From Mycolicibacterium doricum (GTDB taxonomy: Bacteria; Actinomycetota; Actinomycetes; Mycobacteriales; Mycobacteriaceae): DNA of 64,000 nt. The stretch lies in assembly GCF_010728155.1 (NCBI RefSeq), contig NZ_AP022605.1, forward strand, positions 3,224,001-3,288,000, given 5' to 3'. The translations under genes and the position numbers were made by a program. The notes under the pieces were generated by a model, which did not search any database, was not told where the DNA came from, and saw nothing but the letters and a program-made list of their open reading frames with translations. Of this stretch, positions 19,636-31,479 are shown one piece after another (positions within the stretch are counted from its first letter, which is position 1; every line of letters begins with the position of its first letter).

Positions 19636-20028
19636 CTACATTCCCAGGGCCACCACAGGCAGCCAATTGCCCAGCTCAGCGGCGCGAGATCCGGACAGCC
19701 GCAGCGCACCGGTCGCCGCTGCCTCGTCGAAGGGCAACAACCCGGTGGCGACGAGCAGCCAGGTGCGCGGGTCGGTCTCCACCACGTTGGGCGGATTGCC
19801 CCGGGTGTGAGCGGGCCCCGCGACGCACTGCACGGCGACGAACGGCGGAACCCGCAGCTCCACGCTGGCGCCGGGGGCCAAGCCGGCCAGGGTGCGCGCG
19901 GTCAATCTGACCGCCTCGGCGATCCCGTTGCGTTCGGGGGCCGGCGCGGTGTCGTCACGCAGCCAGTCCACGACAGCGGCCACCGCCGCGCGGGTCTGCG
20001 CAGGATCGGTGTTGCGGCGGGCTGCCAT
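19636..20028 (-). CDS. Sterol-carrier-family protein (Rv0807-like)
   Basis: 130 residues. The ELRVPPFVAVQC segment and the GNPPNVVETDPRTWLLVATG block are typical of the short SCP-like family next to purF in mycobacteria. No signal peptide. The ligand is not known. It is transcribed in the same direction as purF, which starts 102 bp downstream. Confidence 0.82.
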   Translation of the reverse strand: MAARRNTDPAQTRAAVAAVVDWLRDDTAPAPERNGIAEAVRLTARTLAGLAPGASVELRVPPFVAVQCVAGPAHTRGNPPNVVETDPRTWLLVATGLLPFDEAAATGALRLSGSRAAELGNWLPVVALGM

Positions 20029-20151
20029 ACCTCAGTGTCGCAAAGCCGACAGCCACCGCCGCCGACCGTGTGGCCCGGGAAGACTGCCGAGGATCACCGC
20101 GGCAACGCGACCAGCGCAGTGGCGAGTGCGAACGCGGTAGGTTGCCCAGCA

Positions 20152-21905
20152 TCAGTATTCCGGGCCGTCCGATTCCCGGAGGACCGCGCGGATACGTGCA
20201 GTGTCGTCTGGGGTCCACCCCCGCGGCGGTGCCACGGCGGCCCACCCGTCGAGCACCGATTCGCCGTAGTTGTGGCCGTGTCCGCCTGGCACGCTGGACG
20301 CATTGGTCATATCCGCACCGACCTGCCAGAACGTCACGATGGGGTACCAGCGCATCGACGCGGTGCGGTCGGAACCCGCCGGCTCGCGCAGCCAGTCGGG
20401 GCGGGCGGTGAGCAGATCCGGTGAGTACCAGACGATCGGGTCGGACGCATGCTGCAGGAACAGCACGCGGGTGCCCTCCCACGGAGCGGCTGTGTCGCGC
20501 GCGATCTCGTCCGGATCGGACGCCTGGGAAAACCGCACGGTGCGGCCCCCGTCGTAGCGTGGCTCGACCTCCGGGGTGCCGGGATCGCGACGCTCCGTGA
20601 TGGCCTTCCACAGCGGGCTGGCGTTGGGCGGTCCCACCCACAGCACCGAGGAGAATCCCATGTCGGCGATATCTGGTAGCCACGCGAACGCGGCCTGGCC
20701 GGCCATCGAACCCAGACTCTCGCCGTAGAGGGCGAGTTTCGGCCGCTGGTGCGGCGGCCGTTGCGACCATCGCTGCTGGACCGCGTCGATCAGCATGCGA
20801 CCCGACTCCATCGACCGCTGTTGATCGACGAGGAACGAGATCCAGCTCGGCAGATAGGAATACTGCATCGCCACCATGGCGGTGTCACCGTCGTACATCA
20901 GCTCGATGGCGCGGGCGGCGACGGGGTTGACCCATCCGGTCCCCGTGGTCGGCACGATCACCAAGAGCTCACGGTCGAAGGCCCTGGTCCGCTCCAGTTC
21001 ACTGAGCAGCACGGCGATTCGCTGTTCGTCGGTGTCGGCCGTCTGCAGACCGGCGTAGACCCGGATCGGTTCCTGTGCGGGCCTGCCGTTCACCCGCTCG
21101 ATATCCTCTGCGTCGGGGCCGCTGGCGACGAAGTTGCGGCCCTGGTAGCCGAGGCTGTCCCACGCCGCCAACGACGCCGGGCTGCCGGATCGTTCGGGCT
21201 CGACGGGCTGGCTGACGCCCTCGCGGGTCGTGGAGTTCTGCGGCTGGAAAACGCGGCCGGCGGCGGCCAGGAACCCCTGCATCAGGACGCCGTTGATCAA
21301 GGTGACGAGCAGCACCACGATCACGACGGTGCCGATCAGCAACGCCATCTCGTCGCTCAACCGCCACCGGCGGATCAGCCAGCGGGCCAGCGTCTTGACG
21401 ATGGCGAGGAGCACCCGGCTGACCGCCACGCACACCCCGCCGACCAGCGCCGAGACAACCAGCACACGGAGGTAACCGGAGATCTCCGGGCCCGGTAGAC
21501 CCATCTCCGTCGAGATCTGCCGTTGCCAGGCAGCGGCGGGCACCAGCATGAGGACGCACGCGGCAATCGCCAGCCCGACGATGCCCGCCTCGAGCAGGTA
21601 CGGCCTCCGTTGCGACGGCCGCCACGAGCGTCTGCCTCGTAAGACGAACCGCGCCGTGATCTTGGCGATGAAGACGCCGATGCCGTATCCGATTGCGGCG
21701 TTCACCCCGCCGATGAGGCCTTGGAACAGCCAGTCCCGCGGTAACAGCGACGGAGTCAGGGACAGGCAGAAGAACAGGGCACCGACGGTGACGCCGGCGA
21801 AGTCGAGCCGGATCAGGTCCCACGCCCAGAGGAACACGGGCCGGCGGCGCTGGGGTTCGGGGGTGTCGGTGACGGTGTCACCGACGATGTGGTGGGTCTG
21901 CGCTC

Positions 21906-21909
<4 letters not shown>
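20152..21909 (-). CDS. Membrane alpha/beta-hydrolase (Abhydrolase_9 family)
   Basis: 585 residues. About six N-terminal membrane helices (residues 25-260) precede a C-terminal hydrolase domain. The nucleophile elbow is [11 protein letters not shown], with [17 protein letters not shown] and a C-terminal His ([10 protein letters not shown]) available for the triad. This is the Abhydrolase_9_N plus Abhydrolase_9 arrangement common in actinobacteria. GTG 21909 overlaps the purL stop as GTGA; the open frame further upstream is inside purL. Substrate unknown, probably a lipid at the membrane. Confidence 0.85.
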
Positions 21910-24251
<2,342 letters not shown>

Positions 24252-24257
24252 GCAGAC

Positions 24258-24263
24258 AGTCTA
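24258..24263 (-). promoter_or_regulatory. -10 box, leaderless purL promoter
   Basis: TAGACT, 6 nt before GTG 24251, overlapping the last codons of the antiporter gene. Confidence 0.6.
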
Positions 24264-25493
24264 TTTCCCCGGGCCACTGTGCTCCGCGTCGCGGGAGGAC
24301 GGGCGCCGCGCGGCATAGGCATGGGCGATCGCCGGTGCGGCGACGCCGTGCAGGATGACGCTGCCAAGGACGCACAGCACGACGACCAGGCCGACAGTGT
24401 GTTCATCGGGTTGATCCAGCACGTTGAACGCCAGCAGGCCGAACACGATCGTGGTGGTCCCCCGGGGTCCGAGTGCGCCGACCAGGAGGCGTTCGGGCCG
24501 GTTGAAGCGGGTGCCGAGCATGCCGATAAGGACCGGGACGATGCGGACCACCGTGAGCGCCAGCAGGCTGAACACGACGGCGCCCAGGGTGATGCCGACT
24601 TCGAAGATCGCCACCGCGGCCACGCCGAAGGCGAACCACATGCCAACGGTGAGCAGGAAGCCGACGTCGTCGACGAGTTCGAGATCCCGGCGGATGTCGT
24701 GGGAGTGCCGCAGGAATTTGAAGGCGATGCCGCAGACGAACGCCGACACGAAGCCGTTGCCGTCGATGGACAGGCTCAGGCCGAAAGCCAGCAGCGGCGC
24801 GGCGACCAGGACCAGTCGATTGGACTGGTGGGTGGCCCAGGCCCGCCGTTGCGCGGTGTTGGCGGCGAGGGCGAGGAGGGTGCCGACCACCAGGCCGACG
24901 GTGATGGCCTTGGCGGCCTGCGGTATCGCCGCTTCGAGGGCCTGCAGCGGAGTGTCGGCGCGGGATTGCTGGTCGGCGAGCACGAGGGCGAAGATGAACA
25001 GCGGCGAGATGATGCCGTCGTTGTAGCCGGCCTCGACGTTGAGCAGGTCACGCACACGTTCGGGCACCCGGCGGTCCCGCAGGATCGACGACACCGGCGC
25101 GAAGTCGATCGGCACGACGATGCATGCGATGACCAGCAGCACCGCCCACGACGAACCGGGCAGCAGCCACAGTCCGAACACCAGGGCGAGGGCGACACCC
25201 AGCGGCAGCGCGACGAACAGGATCCGCATGGCGGCCTTGGGTTCGTAGCCGAACAGCCCGCCGCGGACGTCGGTGGCGTCGACGAAAAGCAGGATGGCCA
25301 GGATGATCTCCGCGACGTGTTCGGCGACCTCGGTGTTGAGTCCGTCCGCGACGCGATCGGAGGTGGCCAGTCCGATCACCACGCCGGCCAGGACGATCCC
25401 CATGGGTGCGGTGACGCGCCACCGCTCCATGCGGCTGGCCAGCACCCCCCACCCGGCCAGCACCGCCGATACGGCGATCAGGGACAGCAGCAC
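24261..25493 (-). CDS. CPA1-type cation:proton antiporter
   Basis: 410 residues with about 12 membrane helices. The ND-type core is present (AGYNDGIISPLFIFAL), as is LGPRGTTTIVFGLLAF in a late helix, both typical of NhaP-like Na+/H+ exchangers. The GTG start at 25493 follows GGAAAGAT. A long hairpin sits 50-96 nt upstream of the start in the predicted mRNA leader. Ion specificity cannot be told. Confidence 0.87.
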   Translation of the reverse strand: MLLSLIAVSAVLAGWGVLASRMERWRVTAPMGIVLAGVVIGLATSDRVADGLNTEVAEHVAEIILAILLFVDATDVRGGLFGYEPKAAMRILFVALPLGVALALVFGLWLLPGSSWAVLLVIACIVVPIDFAPVSSILRDRRVPERVRDLLNVEAGYNDGIISPLFIFALVLADQQSRADTPLQALEAAIPQAAKAITVGLVVGTLLALAANTAQRRAWATHQSNRLVLVAAPLLAFGLSLSIDGNGFVSAFVCGIAFKFLRHSHDIRRDLELVDDVGFLLTVGMWFAFGVAAVAIFEVGITLGAVVFSLLALTVVRIVPVLIGMLGTRFNRPERLLVGALGPRGTTTIVFGLLAFNVLDQPDEHTVGLVVVLCVLGSVILHGVAAPAIAHAYAARRPSSRDAEHSGPGK

Positions 25494-25542
25494 GACGGCG
25501 ATCTTTCCAGGAGGAGCACGGTTGTCGACCGGAACGCGACAA

Positions 25543-25589
25543 GGCCTCCTGCCGGTCCGACTCTTCCCCCGAGTCGGTGGCAGGAGGCC
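25543..25589 (-). other. Long two-part hairpin in the antiporter 5' leader
   Basis: An outer 11-bp stem (GGCCTCCTGCC with its exact complement) and an inner 7-bp stem (CCGACTC/GAGTCGG) with a 7-nt loop. It is followed after about 30 nt by CTCCTCCTGG, which could compete with the outer arm. Position suggests an attenuator or RNA switch rather than a terminator of an upstream gene, since none is intact upstream. Confidence 0.55.
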
Positions 25590-25644
25590 CTGGTGCCTCG
25601 CGGAGGCGGCTGCGCCGCCGCGTTGTTGCTGATGTAACTGTTAC

Positions 25645-25705
25645 TGGTGTCACTGGTACTTGGTGTCACCGGTACTTGGTGTCACTGGTACTGGTGTCAC
25701 TGTTG
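25645..25705. repeat. 16-bp tandem repeat, about 3.8 copies
   Basis: Units TGGTGTCACTGGTACT, then one with a C substitution, then one short by a base, then a diverging fourth. Confidence 0.85.
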
Positions 25706-26046
25706 TCCTGCGTGCCGGTATCGCGGCCCGAGACCGAAGCCGACCACGATCGGAACACGTGCGCCCCCGAGAAGCCCACCGATCACGGGCGCCAACGCGG
25801 CACCTTCCGGGCCGAGGAGTTGCGACAGCAGCGGACCGAGGACGCGGTCAGCGCAGCGCCGTCGACCACCGTGTCGGTGAACGTCACCTCATCGACGATG
25901 AGCGACGGGAATGCCGGCACATACCGAGGTTCAGCGGGTCGGTCAACGCGAAGTTCTGCACCTCGGCGGTACCCGCCCTCGCTTCGATAAGAGGCAGCGC
26001 GCTGGCCGACGGAGCCGTGAGGCCCATCGTCATCGCGACGTGCCAA
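25690..26046 (-). pseudogene. Eroded gene of unknown family
   Basis: Coherent protein-like pieces occur in order on the minus strand but in three frames: GLTAPSASALPLIEARAG, then YVPAFPSLIVDEVTFTDT, then LGPLLSQLLGPEGAALAPVI. Each frame loses sense where the next begins, as expected from two or more indels. The hydrophobic Gly/Leu-rich end resembles exported mycobacterial proteins, but I cannot name the family. Confidence 0.45.
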
Positions 26047-26364
26047 CCTCTATCGGCCGCGCACGCTCAGAGAGTGCTCGCGAATGCGCACACCAGAGGC
26101 CCTCATGATCCTTGCGCGCGCAGCTCAGCGACTTCGTCAGGCTCACGGCGCGCCAATCCACCGCGGCCACTCGCAATTACCTACGCGATGGGCATACCTA
26201 CGCGATGGGCATACCTACGCGATGGGCAATATTGAGCATTCTTCAGCGGCTTCGCTGAACCCCTGTCCATGAACGCTCACGAATGGAACCGACAGTGAGA
26301 GCCGAGAGCCAGCCAAACACACTTCCGCAACGGAAAAGTACCCAGAGGCGGCATACAGCAAAGA
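26047..26364. other. Gene-free region
   Basis: No supported gene. It holds a 17-bp x3 tandem repeat and lower-GC sequence around 26230-26370. Confidence 0.6.
26179..26229. repeat. 17-bp tandem repeat, 3 copies
   Basis: ACCTACGCGATGGGCAT three times, the third ending in A rather than T. It shares CTACGCG with the hairpin repeat at 7232 but is not an array with spacers. Confidence 0.9.
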
Positions 26365-26712
26365 TCATGCACCGGCGATGCAGAACTCGTTGCCCGCGGG
26401 GTCGGCCAGCACGACCCAGCTGAAGTCGTCGCCGAAGCTGTGCGCGCCCCTCTCCGAGGCGCCCATCCCGATCAGTCGGGTCACTTCTGCCACGACATCG
26501 CCCGCGGTGAAGTCGATGTGCACACGATTCTTCCCCGGCGTCACGTCCGACACCTTCTGGAAACCGAGCCGCGGTCGGTCATTCCGGATGACGACGACGA
26601 ACTCACCCGGGGCAAAAGGAGTCACCTCGCCGCCGAGCGCCTCGGCCCACCACTGAGCCAGCGCGTCGGGGTCGGTGCAGTCGAAGGTGATCATCTCCAC
26701 AGTCATCGCCAT
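26365..26712 (-). CDS. VOC-superfamily (glyoxalase/dioxygenase fold) protein
   Basis: 115 residues with the paired beta-alpha-beta-beta-beta modules of the VOC fold (TFDCTDPDALAQWWAEALG and NRVHIDFTAGDVVAEVTRL, ending VLADPAGNEFCI). Similar small proteins are common in mycobacteria and have no fixed substrate. A TAGGGT box lies 7 nt before ATG 26712. Confidence 0.85.
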   Translation of the reverse strand: MAMTVEMITFDCTDPDALAQWWAEALGGEVTPFAPGEFVVVIRNDRPRLGFQKVSDVTPGKNRVHIDFTAGDVVAEVTRLIGMGASERGAHSFGDDFSWVVLADPAGNEFCIAGA

Positions 26713-26719
26713 GAAACCG

Positions 26720-26725
26720 ACCCTA
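26720..26725 (-). promoter_or_regulatory. -10 box of the VOC gene
   Basis: TAGGGT, 7 nt before ATG 26712; leaderless layout. Confidence 0.5.
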
Positions 26726-26727
26726 AG

Positions 26728-27990
26728 TCAGGCCGGCGACAAAAACGCCTGCAACGCTGCGGAGTACGCCGCGACGTCGGCCGCGCCCATGAGCTCGCGC
26801 GCCGAATGCATGGCCAGCTGCGCCGCGCCGACATCCACCGTGGGGATACCGGTGCGCGCCGAGGTCATCGGCCCGATCGTCGACCCACACGGCAGGTCAG
26901 CCCGATGCTCGTAGCGCTGCATCGGCACACCGGCCTGCGCGCAGGCCAGCGCGAACGCCGCCGCCGTGCGTCCGTCGGTGGCGTAGCGCAGATTGGGCTG
27001 CACCTTGAGTACCGGACCGGCGTTCACCTCGATCAGGTGCCCGGGTTCGTGCCGCTCCGGGTAGTTCGGATGCGTCGCGTGCGCCATGTCCCCGGAGGCG
27101 ACCACCGAACCGGACATCCTGCGCAACAGGTGTTCTCGGTGTCCGCCTGCCGCCAAGGTGATCCGCTCCAACACCGTCGGCAGCAGCTCCGACTGCGCGC
27201 CGTGATCGGAGGTGGAGCCCACCTCTTCGTGGTCGAACAGCGCCAGCACCGGAACCACGTGGTCGCCCGGCCGCGCGGCCAACAACGCCTCCAGTCCCGC
27301 ATAACACGTCGCCTGATTGTCGAGGCGTGGCGCACTGACCAATTCCCGGTCCGCGCCGACCAACGTCGACGGTGTCAGATCGTTGGTCATCAGATCCGCG
27401 GCGAGCACAGCGTCCGCGGCCACGCCCGCCCGCTCGGCGACCCAACCCATGAACGACGCGGCCGAAGCTCCCACACCCCACACCGCGTTCACATGCCGCT
27501 GCGGGTCCAGGCTGACCCCTTTGCGGTCGTCGGACAGGTGAATCGCCAACTGCGGCACCCGCAGGATCGGCTCGTCGATGCGGATCAGCCGATGTTCGAT
27601 CCGGTCCCCCACCCGAACCGACAGCCGACCGCTGATTCCCAGGTCCCGGTCCAGCCACGAATTCAGCCACGCACCGCCGTAGGGCTGCAAAGCTACGATG
27701 CGCCAACCGGTTACGAAACGGTCAGGGTGCTGCTTGACGCGCAGATTCGGGCTGTCGGTGTGACCGCCGACGATGCGGAAGGGCACGCGTGGATCCGCAC
27801 CGGCCCGCCACGCGACCAGCGACCCGGCGCGCACGGTGAAATAGTCACCGGCCTCCGACGGCCACTGGTCGCCTTCGGAGAGTTCGGTGAACCCGGCGGC
27901 GCGCAGTCGATCCGCGACGGTGCCGCACACATGGAACGGTGACGGCGAGGCATCGATGAAGGCGCACAGGCTTTGCGGGCTGGCTGGCAT
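26728..27990 (-). CDS. pepC: M18 family aminopeptidase (PepC/ApeB-like)
   Basis: 420 residues, a cytosolic zinc aminopeptidase of the aspartyl-aminopeptidase family (Rv0800 in M. tuberculosis). Metal and catalytic segments are visible: [21 protein letters not shown] and [19 protein letters not shown] 27990 lies 6 nt after CAAGAT, a weak leaderless -10. Length is normal for M18. Confidence 0.93.
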   Translation of the reverse strand: MPASPQSLCAFIDASPSPFHVCGTVADRLRAAGFTELSEGDQWPSEAGDYFTVRAGSLVAWRAGADPRVPFRIVGGHTDSPNLRVKQHPDRFVTGWRIVALQPYGGAWLNSWLDRDLGISGRLSVRVGDRIEHRLIRIDEPILRVPQLAIHLSDDRKGVSLDPQRHVNAVWGVGASAASFMGWVAERAGVAADAVLAADLMTNDLTPSTLVGADRELVSAPRLDNQATCYAGLEALLAARPGDHVVPVLALFDHEEVGSTSDHGAQSELLPTVLERITLAAGGHREHLLRRMSGSVVASGDMAHATHPNYPERHEPGHLIEVNAGPVLKVQPNLRYATDGRTAAAFALACAQAGVPMQRYEHRADLPCGSTIGPMTSARTGIPTVDVGAAQLAMHSARELMGAADVAAYSAALQAFLSPA

Positions 27991-27996
27991 CGTTTC

Positions 27997-28002
27997 ATCT
28001 TG
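27997..28002 (-). promoter_or_regulatory. Possible -10 box of pepC
   Basis: CAAGAT, 6 nt before ATG 27990; a weak variant of the TANNNT element. Confidence 0.35.
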
Positions 28003-28056
28003 ACGCAGCGAACCGGCTCATCGTGAACGAGGGGCGTGTTCACCGCCGGCGAGGTC

Positions 28057-28200
28057 TCAGCGGAGAGGAACGGTGATCGTGGCCATGTTGAGCAGGATCG
28101 CGAGACCCCCATGCCGAGCGCGATCTGACCGAAACTCAGCTCGATGCCACGTGCCTGGGCGAGGAACATGACGACGATCATGTAGTTGAGCACGGCCCCG
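28057..28200 (-). pseudogene. C-terminal remnant of a membrane transporter
   Basis: GAVLNYMIVVMFLAQARGIE and LSFGQIALGM in one frame continue as ILLNMATITVPLR and stop in another. These are membrane-helix-like ends resembling a dicarboxylate/amino-acid:cation symporter. No start and no further upstream part is present. Confidence 0.5.
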
Positions 28201-28245
28201 TGTGCGCCGCTACATCGAACACCAGTGGGATGCGGTGCTGGCATC

Positions 28246-28479
28246 GTGAGTCAACAGGTCAAGATCACCCGCGCCCGGCTGCACGGCAGCCCGGTACATC
28301 TCGGCGATGTCACGGCGCCGGATGGACGCGGGCGCCCTGTGTGGTCGACCGACCCGGATGAGGTGGTGGGCTGGCTGTGCGACGGGTTCAGGTTCCGGTT
28401 CAACCAGCGCCGCTCGACGCGCTGCCGGTATTTGACGTGTGAGGACCGCAACGGCGCGCAGCACCTCAGGATCGACTAA
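28246..28479 (+). CDS. Small conserved hypothetical protein
   Basis: 77 residues, beginning VSQQVKITRARLHGSPVHLG, with a later GWLCDGFRFRFNQRRSTRCR segment and two or three Cys. It is convergent with purQ. GTG 28246 has no clear ribosome-binding site. The composition is like a real mycobacterial gene, but no function can be given. Confidence 0.6.
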   Translation: MSQQVKITRARLHGSPVHLGDVTAPDGRGRPVWSTDPDEVVGWLCDGFRFRFNQRRSTRCRYLTCEDRNGAQHLRID

Positions 28480-28526
28480 CACCGCTCGAACCGAACACCG
28501 GTCCGGATGGCTCCAGCGCACGGAAT

Positions 28527-29201
28527 TCAGACGGTGAGCACCGCGTCGAGCGCCGAGTAGAACAGTCCGAGCCCGTCGTCGGAGGGACCGGTGAGCGCCT
28601 CGGTGGCGTGTTCGGGGTGCGGCATGAGGCCGACGACACGTCCGTTGGCCGAACTGACGCCGGCGATGTCCCGCATCGAGCCGTTGAGGTTCTCGCGGTA
28701 GCGGAATACCACCCGGCCGTCACCTTCGAGCTCGTCGAGCACGTTCTCGCTGGCGACGTAGCGGCCCTCGCCCGACTTCAGCGGGATCAGCAGGTCGGCG
28801 CCGTCCTCGTACCGCGTCGTCCACGCCGAGGTGTTCGAGGCCACCTGCAGCCAGGTATCGCGGCAGATGAAGTGCAGACCGATGTTGCGGGTCAACGCCC
28901 CGGGCAGCAGGCCTGCTTCGCAGAGCACCTGGAAGCCGTTGCAGATCCCCAGCACCGGCATGCCACCCTGGGCGGCGCGGACGACCTCACCCATGACCGG
29001 CGCGAACTTGGCGATCGCGCCCGCCCGCAGGTAGTCGCCGTAAGAGAAGCCCCCGGGCACGATGACCGCGTCGACACCCTTGAGGTCGGCGTCGGCGTGC
29101 CACAGGCTGACCGGCTCACCCCCGACCCGCCGCACCGCACGGGCGGCGTCGATGTCGTCGAGCGATCCCGGGAAGGTGATGACCCCTACCCGCACGTTCA
29201 T
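28527..29201 (-). CDS. purQ: Phosphoribosylformylglycinamidine synthase glutaminase PurQ
   Basis: 224 residues, a class I glutamine amidotransferase that supplies ammonia to PurL. Catalytic Cys87 in LGICNGFQ and the His195/Glu197 pair in MPHPEHA are present. ATGA overlap with purS couples the two small subunits of FGAM synthase. Confidence 0.97.
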   Translation of the reverse strand: MNVRVGVITFPGSLDDIDAARAVRRVGGEPVSLWHADADLKGVDAVIVPGGFSYGDYLRAGAIAKFAPVMGEVVRAAQGGMPVLGICNGFQVLCEAGLLPGALTRNIGLHFICRDTWLQVASNTSAWTTRYEDGADLLIPLKSGEGRYVASENVLDELEGDGRVVFRYRENLNGSMRDIAGVSSANGRVVGLMPHPEHATEALTGPSDDGLGLFYSALDAVLTV

Positions 29202-29437
29202 GCACCCTCCCTCGTGACCGACCAGTCCTCGATGACGGTGTTCGCCAGGAGCGATTCGGCCATCTCGGCCACCGTCTCGTCTGTGACGTCGCCGTCGATC
29301 TCCAATTCGAATCGTTTGCCTTGCCGGACATCTAAGACACCGGTCACACCGAGGCGCCTCAAGGCGCCGACGATGGCCTGACCCTGGGGGTCGAGGATCT
29401 CCGCCTTGGGCATCACGTGCACCACCACCTTCGCCAC
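29198..29437 (-). CDS. purS: Phosphoribosylformylglycinamidine synthase subunit PurS
   Basis: 79 residues, the bridging subunit of the PurLQS complex. Typical PurS features: [20 protein letters not shown] at the start, then [15 protein letters not shown] 29437 lies 7 nt after TAAAGT. Confidence 0.96.
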   Translation of the reverse strand: MAKVVVHVMPKAEILDPQGQAIVGALRRLGVTGVLDVRQGKRFELEIDGDVTDETVAEMAESLLANTVIEDWSVTREGA

Positions 29438-29444
29438 GACGACG

Positions 29445-29450
29445 ACTTTA
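29445..29450 (-). promoter_or_regulatory. -10 box, leaderless purSQ promoter
   Basis: TAAAGT, 7 nt before the purS GTG. Confidence 0.6.
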
Positions 29451-29552
29451 CCGGTGTCGTGGCGCTTCGCCGTCTACCGGAATGAGCCGCTGTCCACCAG
29501 CAACCACGTTCGAACCGCACCCCCGGCCGCGCCGGAGCGCAACAATGTAGCC

Positions 29553-30206
29553 ATGCAATTGACCCATTTCGGCCATTCGTGCCTACTGGCGAGCTTTCCC
29601 GACGGTTCCGCGTCCGAGACAACGGTGTTGTTCGATCCGGGTACGTTCTCCCACGGATTCGAGGGCATCACGGGGCTGTCGGCGATCCTGATCACCCATC
29701 AGCATCCCGACCACGCCGACGTCAATCGGCTACCCGGGCTGCTCGACGCGAACCCGCAGGCCTCGCTGTACTGCGATCCGCAGACTGCCCAGCAGCTGGG
29801 GGGCTCGTGGTGCGCCGTGCACGCCGGGGACGAGCTCACGATCGGCCACCTGACCGTTCGCGGGGTCGGCGGCCATCACGCGATCATCCATCCCGAACTC
29901 CCTGAGATCGACAACATCTCGTACCTCGTCGGCGACGGTGACCATCCGGCGCGGCTGATGCACCCCGGCGACGCCCTGTTCGAACCGGGTGAACCGGTCG
30001 ACGTGTTGGCCACTCCCGCGGCGGCGCCGTGGCTGAAGATCTCCGAAGCGGTCGACTATCTCAGGGCAGTCGCACCGGCCCGCGCGGTGCCGATCCACCA
30101 GGGCATCATCGACCCGAGTGCCCGCGGGATCTTCTACGGCCGTTTGACGGAGATGACCGACACCGACTTCCAGGTCCTCGACGAGGAGAACGGCACACAG
30201 TTCTGA
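29553..30206 (+). CDS. Metallo-beta-lactamase-fold hydrolase
   Basis: 217 residues. The metal motif HQHPDHADV and the N-terminal HFGHSCLL identify an UlaG/YcjG-like MBL hydrolase (Rv0786c position). ATG 29553 gives the family start MQLTHFGHSC. It converges on the DUF2334 gene with an 11-bp gap. Substrate unknown. Confidence 0.88.
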   Translation: MQLTHFGHSCLLASFPDGSASETTVLFDPGTFSHGFEGITGLSAILITHQHPDHADVNRLPGLLDANPQASLYCDPQTAQQLGGSWCAVHAGDELTIGHLTVRGVGGHHAIIHPELPEIDNISYLVGDGDHPARLMHPGDALFEPGEPVDVLATPAAAPWLKISEAVDYLRAVAPARAVPIHQGIIDPSARGIFYGRLTEMTDTDFQVLDEENGTQF

Positions 30207-30217
30207 ACCGCGCCGGT

Positions 30218-30922
30218 CTAGGCGGCGTCTCGCAACGCCGCACGCGCCTCCCACCGGTACACCAGCGGCGCACACTCGTGCATCAACGCGAGGTCGACCG
30301 CGTCGAGCACGGCCCGCCGTGGCCCGATCCCGCCGAGTTGCTTGGCGGAGACGTTGAGGCGCACCATGCCCGCGCGACGGGCGGTCCGTTCGGCCGAGAG
30401 CACCACCGAGCGGCACCACCAGGGTTCGCTCAGGAACCCGGCGCCGACGCCCACCACGCGCGCCCGCTCCGTCGTACCGCGGACCAGGTCGGTCACGCCA
30501 CCGAGCCCGGCGAGGATCCGAAAGCCGTTGCCGGGCAAGGCGGTCACGGTCCCCTGCGACACCGTCCACCCCGGCGCGGCGAACAGCCGGGTGCGCAGCC
30601 CTAGATGCTCGAGCACCCTGTCGGCGCCCATCAGTCGCAGGTTGGCCTCGTGCGCGGCGAGCGAGGCAAACTCGCTACGCCGTTTCTTGGTGGCGGCCTC
30701 GTCGAAACCGTGCAGCACGATCGCGTCGCCGGATGTGCGCCGCTCGCGCAGCCATTCGACGGTGGGAGCGTCGCGGTCGAGTCGGTAGCCGCCCTTGAGA
30801 CGCGGCGCGACCAGGAACGACACCGGCACACCGCGGGCGTCGAGTTCGGCGCGGAACCCGGCGACATCGGTGAGGGTACGGGCACTGACGTGGGAGATCG
30901 AGACGATCAGTTGTCCAGCCAC
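30218..30922 (-). CDS. DUF2334 polysaccharide-deacetylase-like protein
   Basis: 234 residues, NodB-like barrel. The segments SISHVSARTLTDV, GVPVSFLVAPRLKGGYRLD and IVLHGFDE match DUF2334 (Rv0787 in M. tuberculosis). GTG 30922 is chosen because it gives the family start AGQLIVSISHVS; the longer open frame overlaps the peroxidase gene. Catalytic activity is not proven for this family. Confidence 0.83.
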   Translation of the reverse strand: MAGQLIVSISHVSARTLTDVAGFRAELDARGVPVSFLVAPRLKGGYRLDRDAPTVEWLRERRTSGDAIVLHGFDEAATKKRRSEFASLAAHEANLRLMGADRVLEHLGLRTRLFAAPGWTVSQGTVTALPGNGFRILAGLGGVTDLVRGTTERARVVGVGAGFLSEPWWCRSVVLSAERTARRAGMVRLNVSAKQLGGIGPRRAVLDAVDLALMHECAPLVYRWEARAALRDAA

Positions 30923-30981
30923 GCGTGCAGCATGACAATCGCAGGTGTCTCGACGGTTGCCGTGACGTCGACGGCAGCTGT

Positions 30982-31479
30982 CTATTTCGGCAGCACGGCC
31001 TCGATGGCTGAGATGACCTCGGGGGCGTCCGGTTCGGTACGCGGGCGGAATCGGTTGACCACCTGGCCGCCGGGCGCGAGCAGGAACTTCTCGAAGTTCC
31101 ACTGCACCTCACCGGCCTCGCCGCTGCCGTCGGGCGTCTGCGTCAGTTCGGCGTAGAGGGGGTGACGGTCCGCGCCGTTGACGTCGGTCTTGGCCAGGAG
31201 CGGGAACGTCACGCCGTAGGTGGTCGAACAGAAAGTCTGGATCTCTTCGGCCGTACCGGGTTCCTGGCCCATGAACTGGTTGCACGGCACACCGATCACC
31301 GTGAGCCCGCGGTCTCCGTAGTCCTGGGCCAACTTCTCCAGCGCACTGTACTGCGGAGTGAGTCCGCACTTCGACGCAACGTTGACCACGAGCACGGCAC
31401 CGTCGGCGAGCTCCCTGAGAGACGTCGAGGTGCCGTCGAGTGTGTTGAGCTCGATGTCGAGCAGGTAGGACTCAGTCAT
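30982..31479 (-). CDS. Glutathione-peroxidase-family thiol peroxidase
   Basis: 165 residues. Peroxidatic Cys38 (VASKCGLTPQY), CNQF at 66-69, likely resolving Cys84 (TFCSTTYGV) and the WNFEKFL Trp/Asn form the usual site. Since mycobacteria lack glutathione, it probably uses thioredoxin. It starts inside the last codons of ptrB (8-bp overlap), so the two are co-transcribed. Confidence 0.93.
   Translation of the reverse strand: MTESYLLDIELNTLDGTSTSLRELADGAVLVVNVASKCGLTPQYSALEKLAQDYGDRGLTVIGVPCNQFMGQEPGTAEEIQTFCSTTYGVTFPLLAKTDVNGADRHPLYAELTQTPDGSGEAGEVQWNFEKFLLAPGGQVVNRFRPRTEPDAPEVISAIEAVLPK

Noticed and set aside
26179..26229. Possible CRISPR-like array
   Set aside because: The units are directly adjacent with no spacers, and no cas genes are present; it is a plain tandem repeat.
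28608..29381. Long open frame opposite purQ/purS
   Set aside because: Its Arg/His/Gln-rich composition is that of an antisense shadow of a high-GC gene; the same holds for other long opposite-strand frames, such as those at 23277-25637 and 31784-33658.
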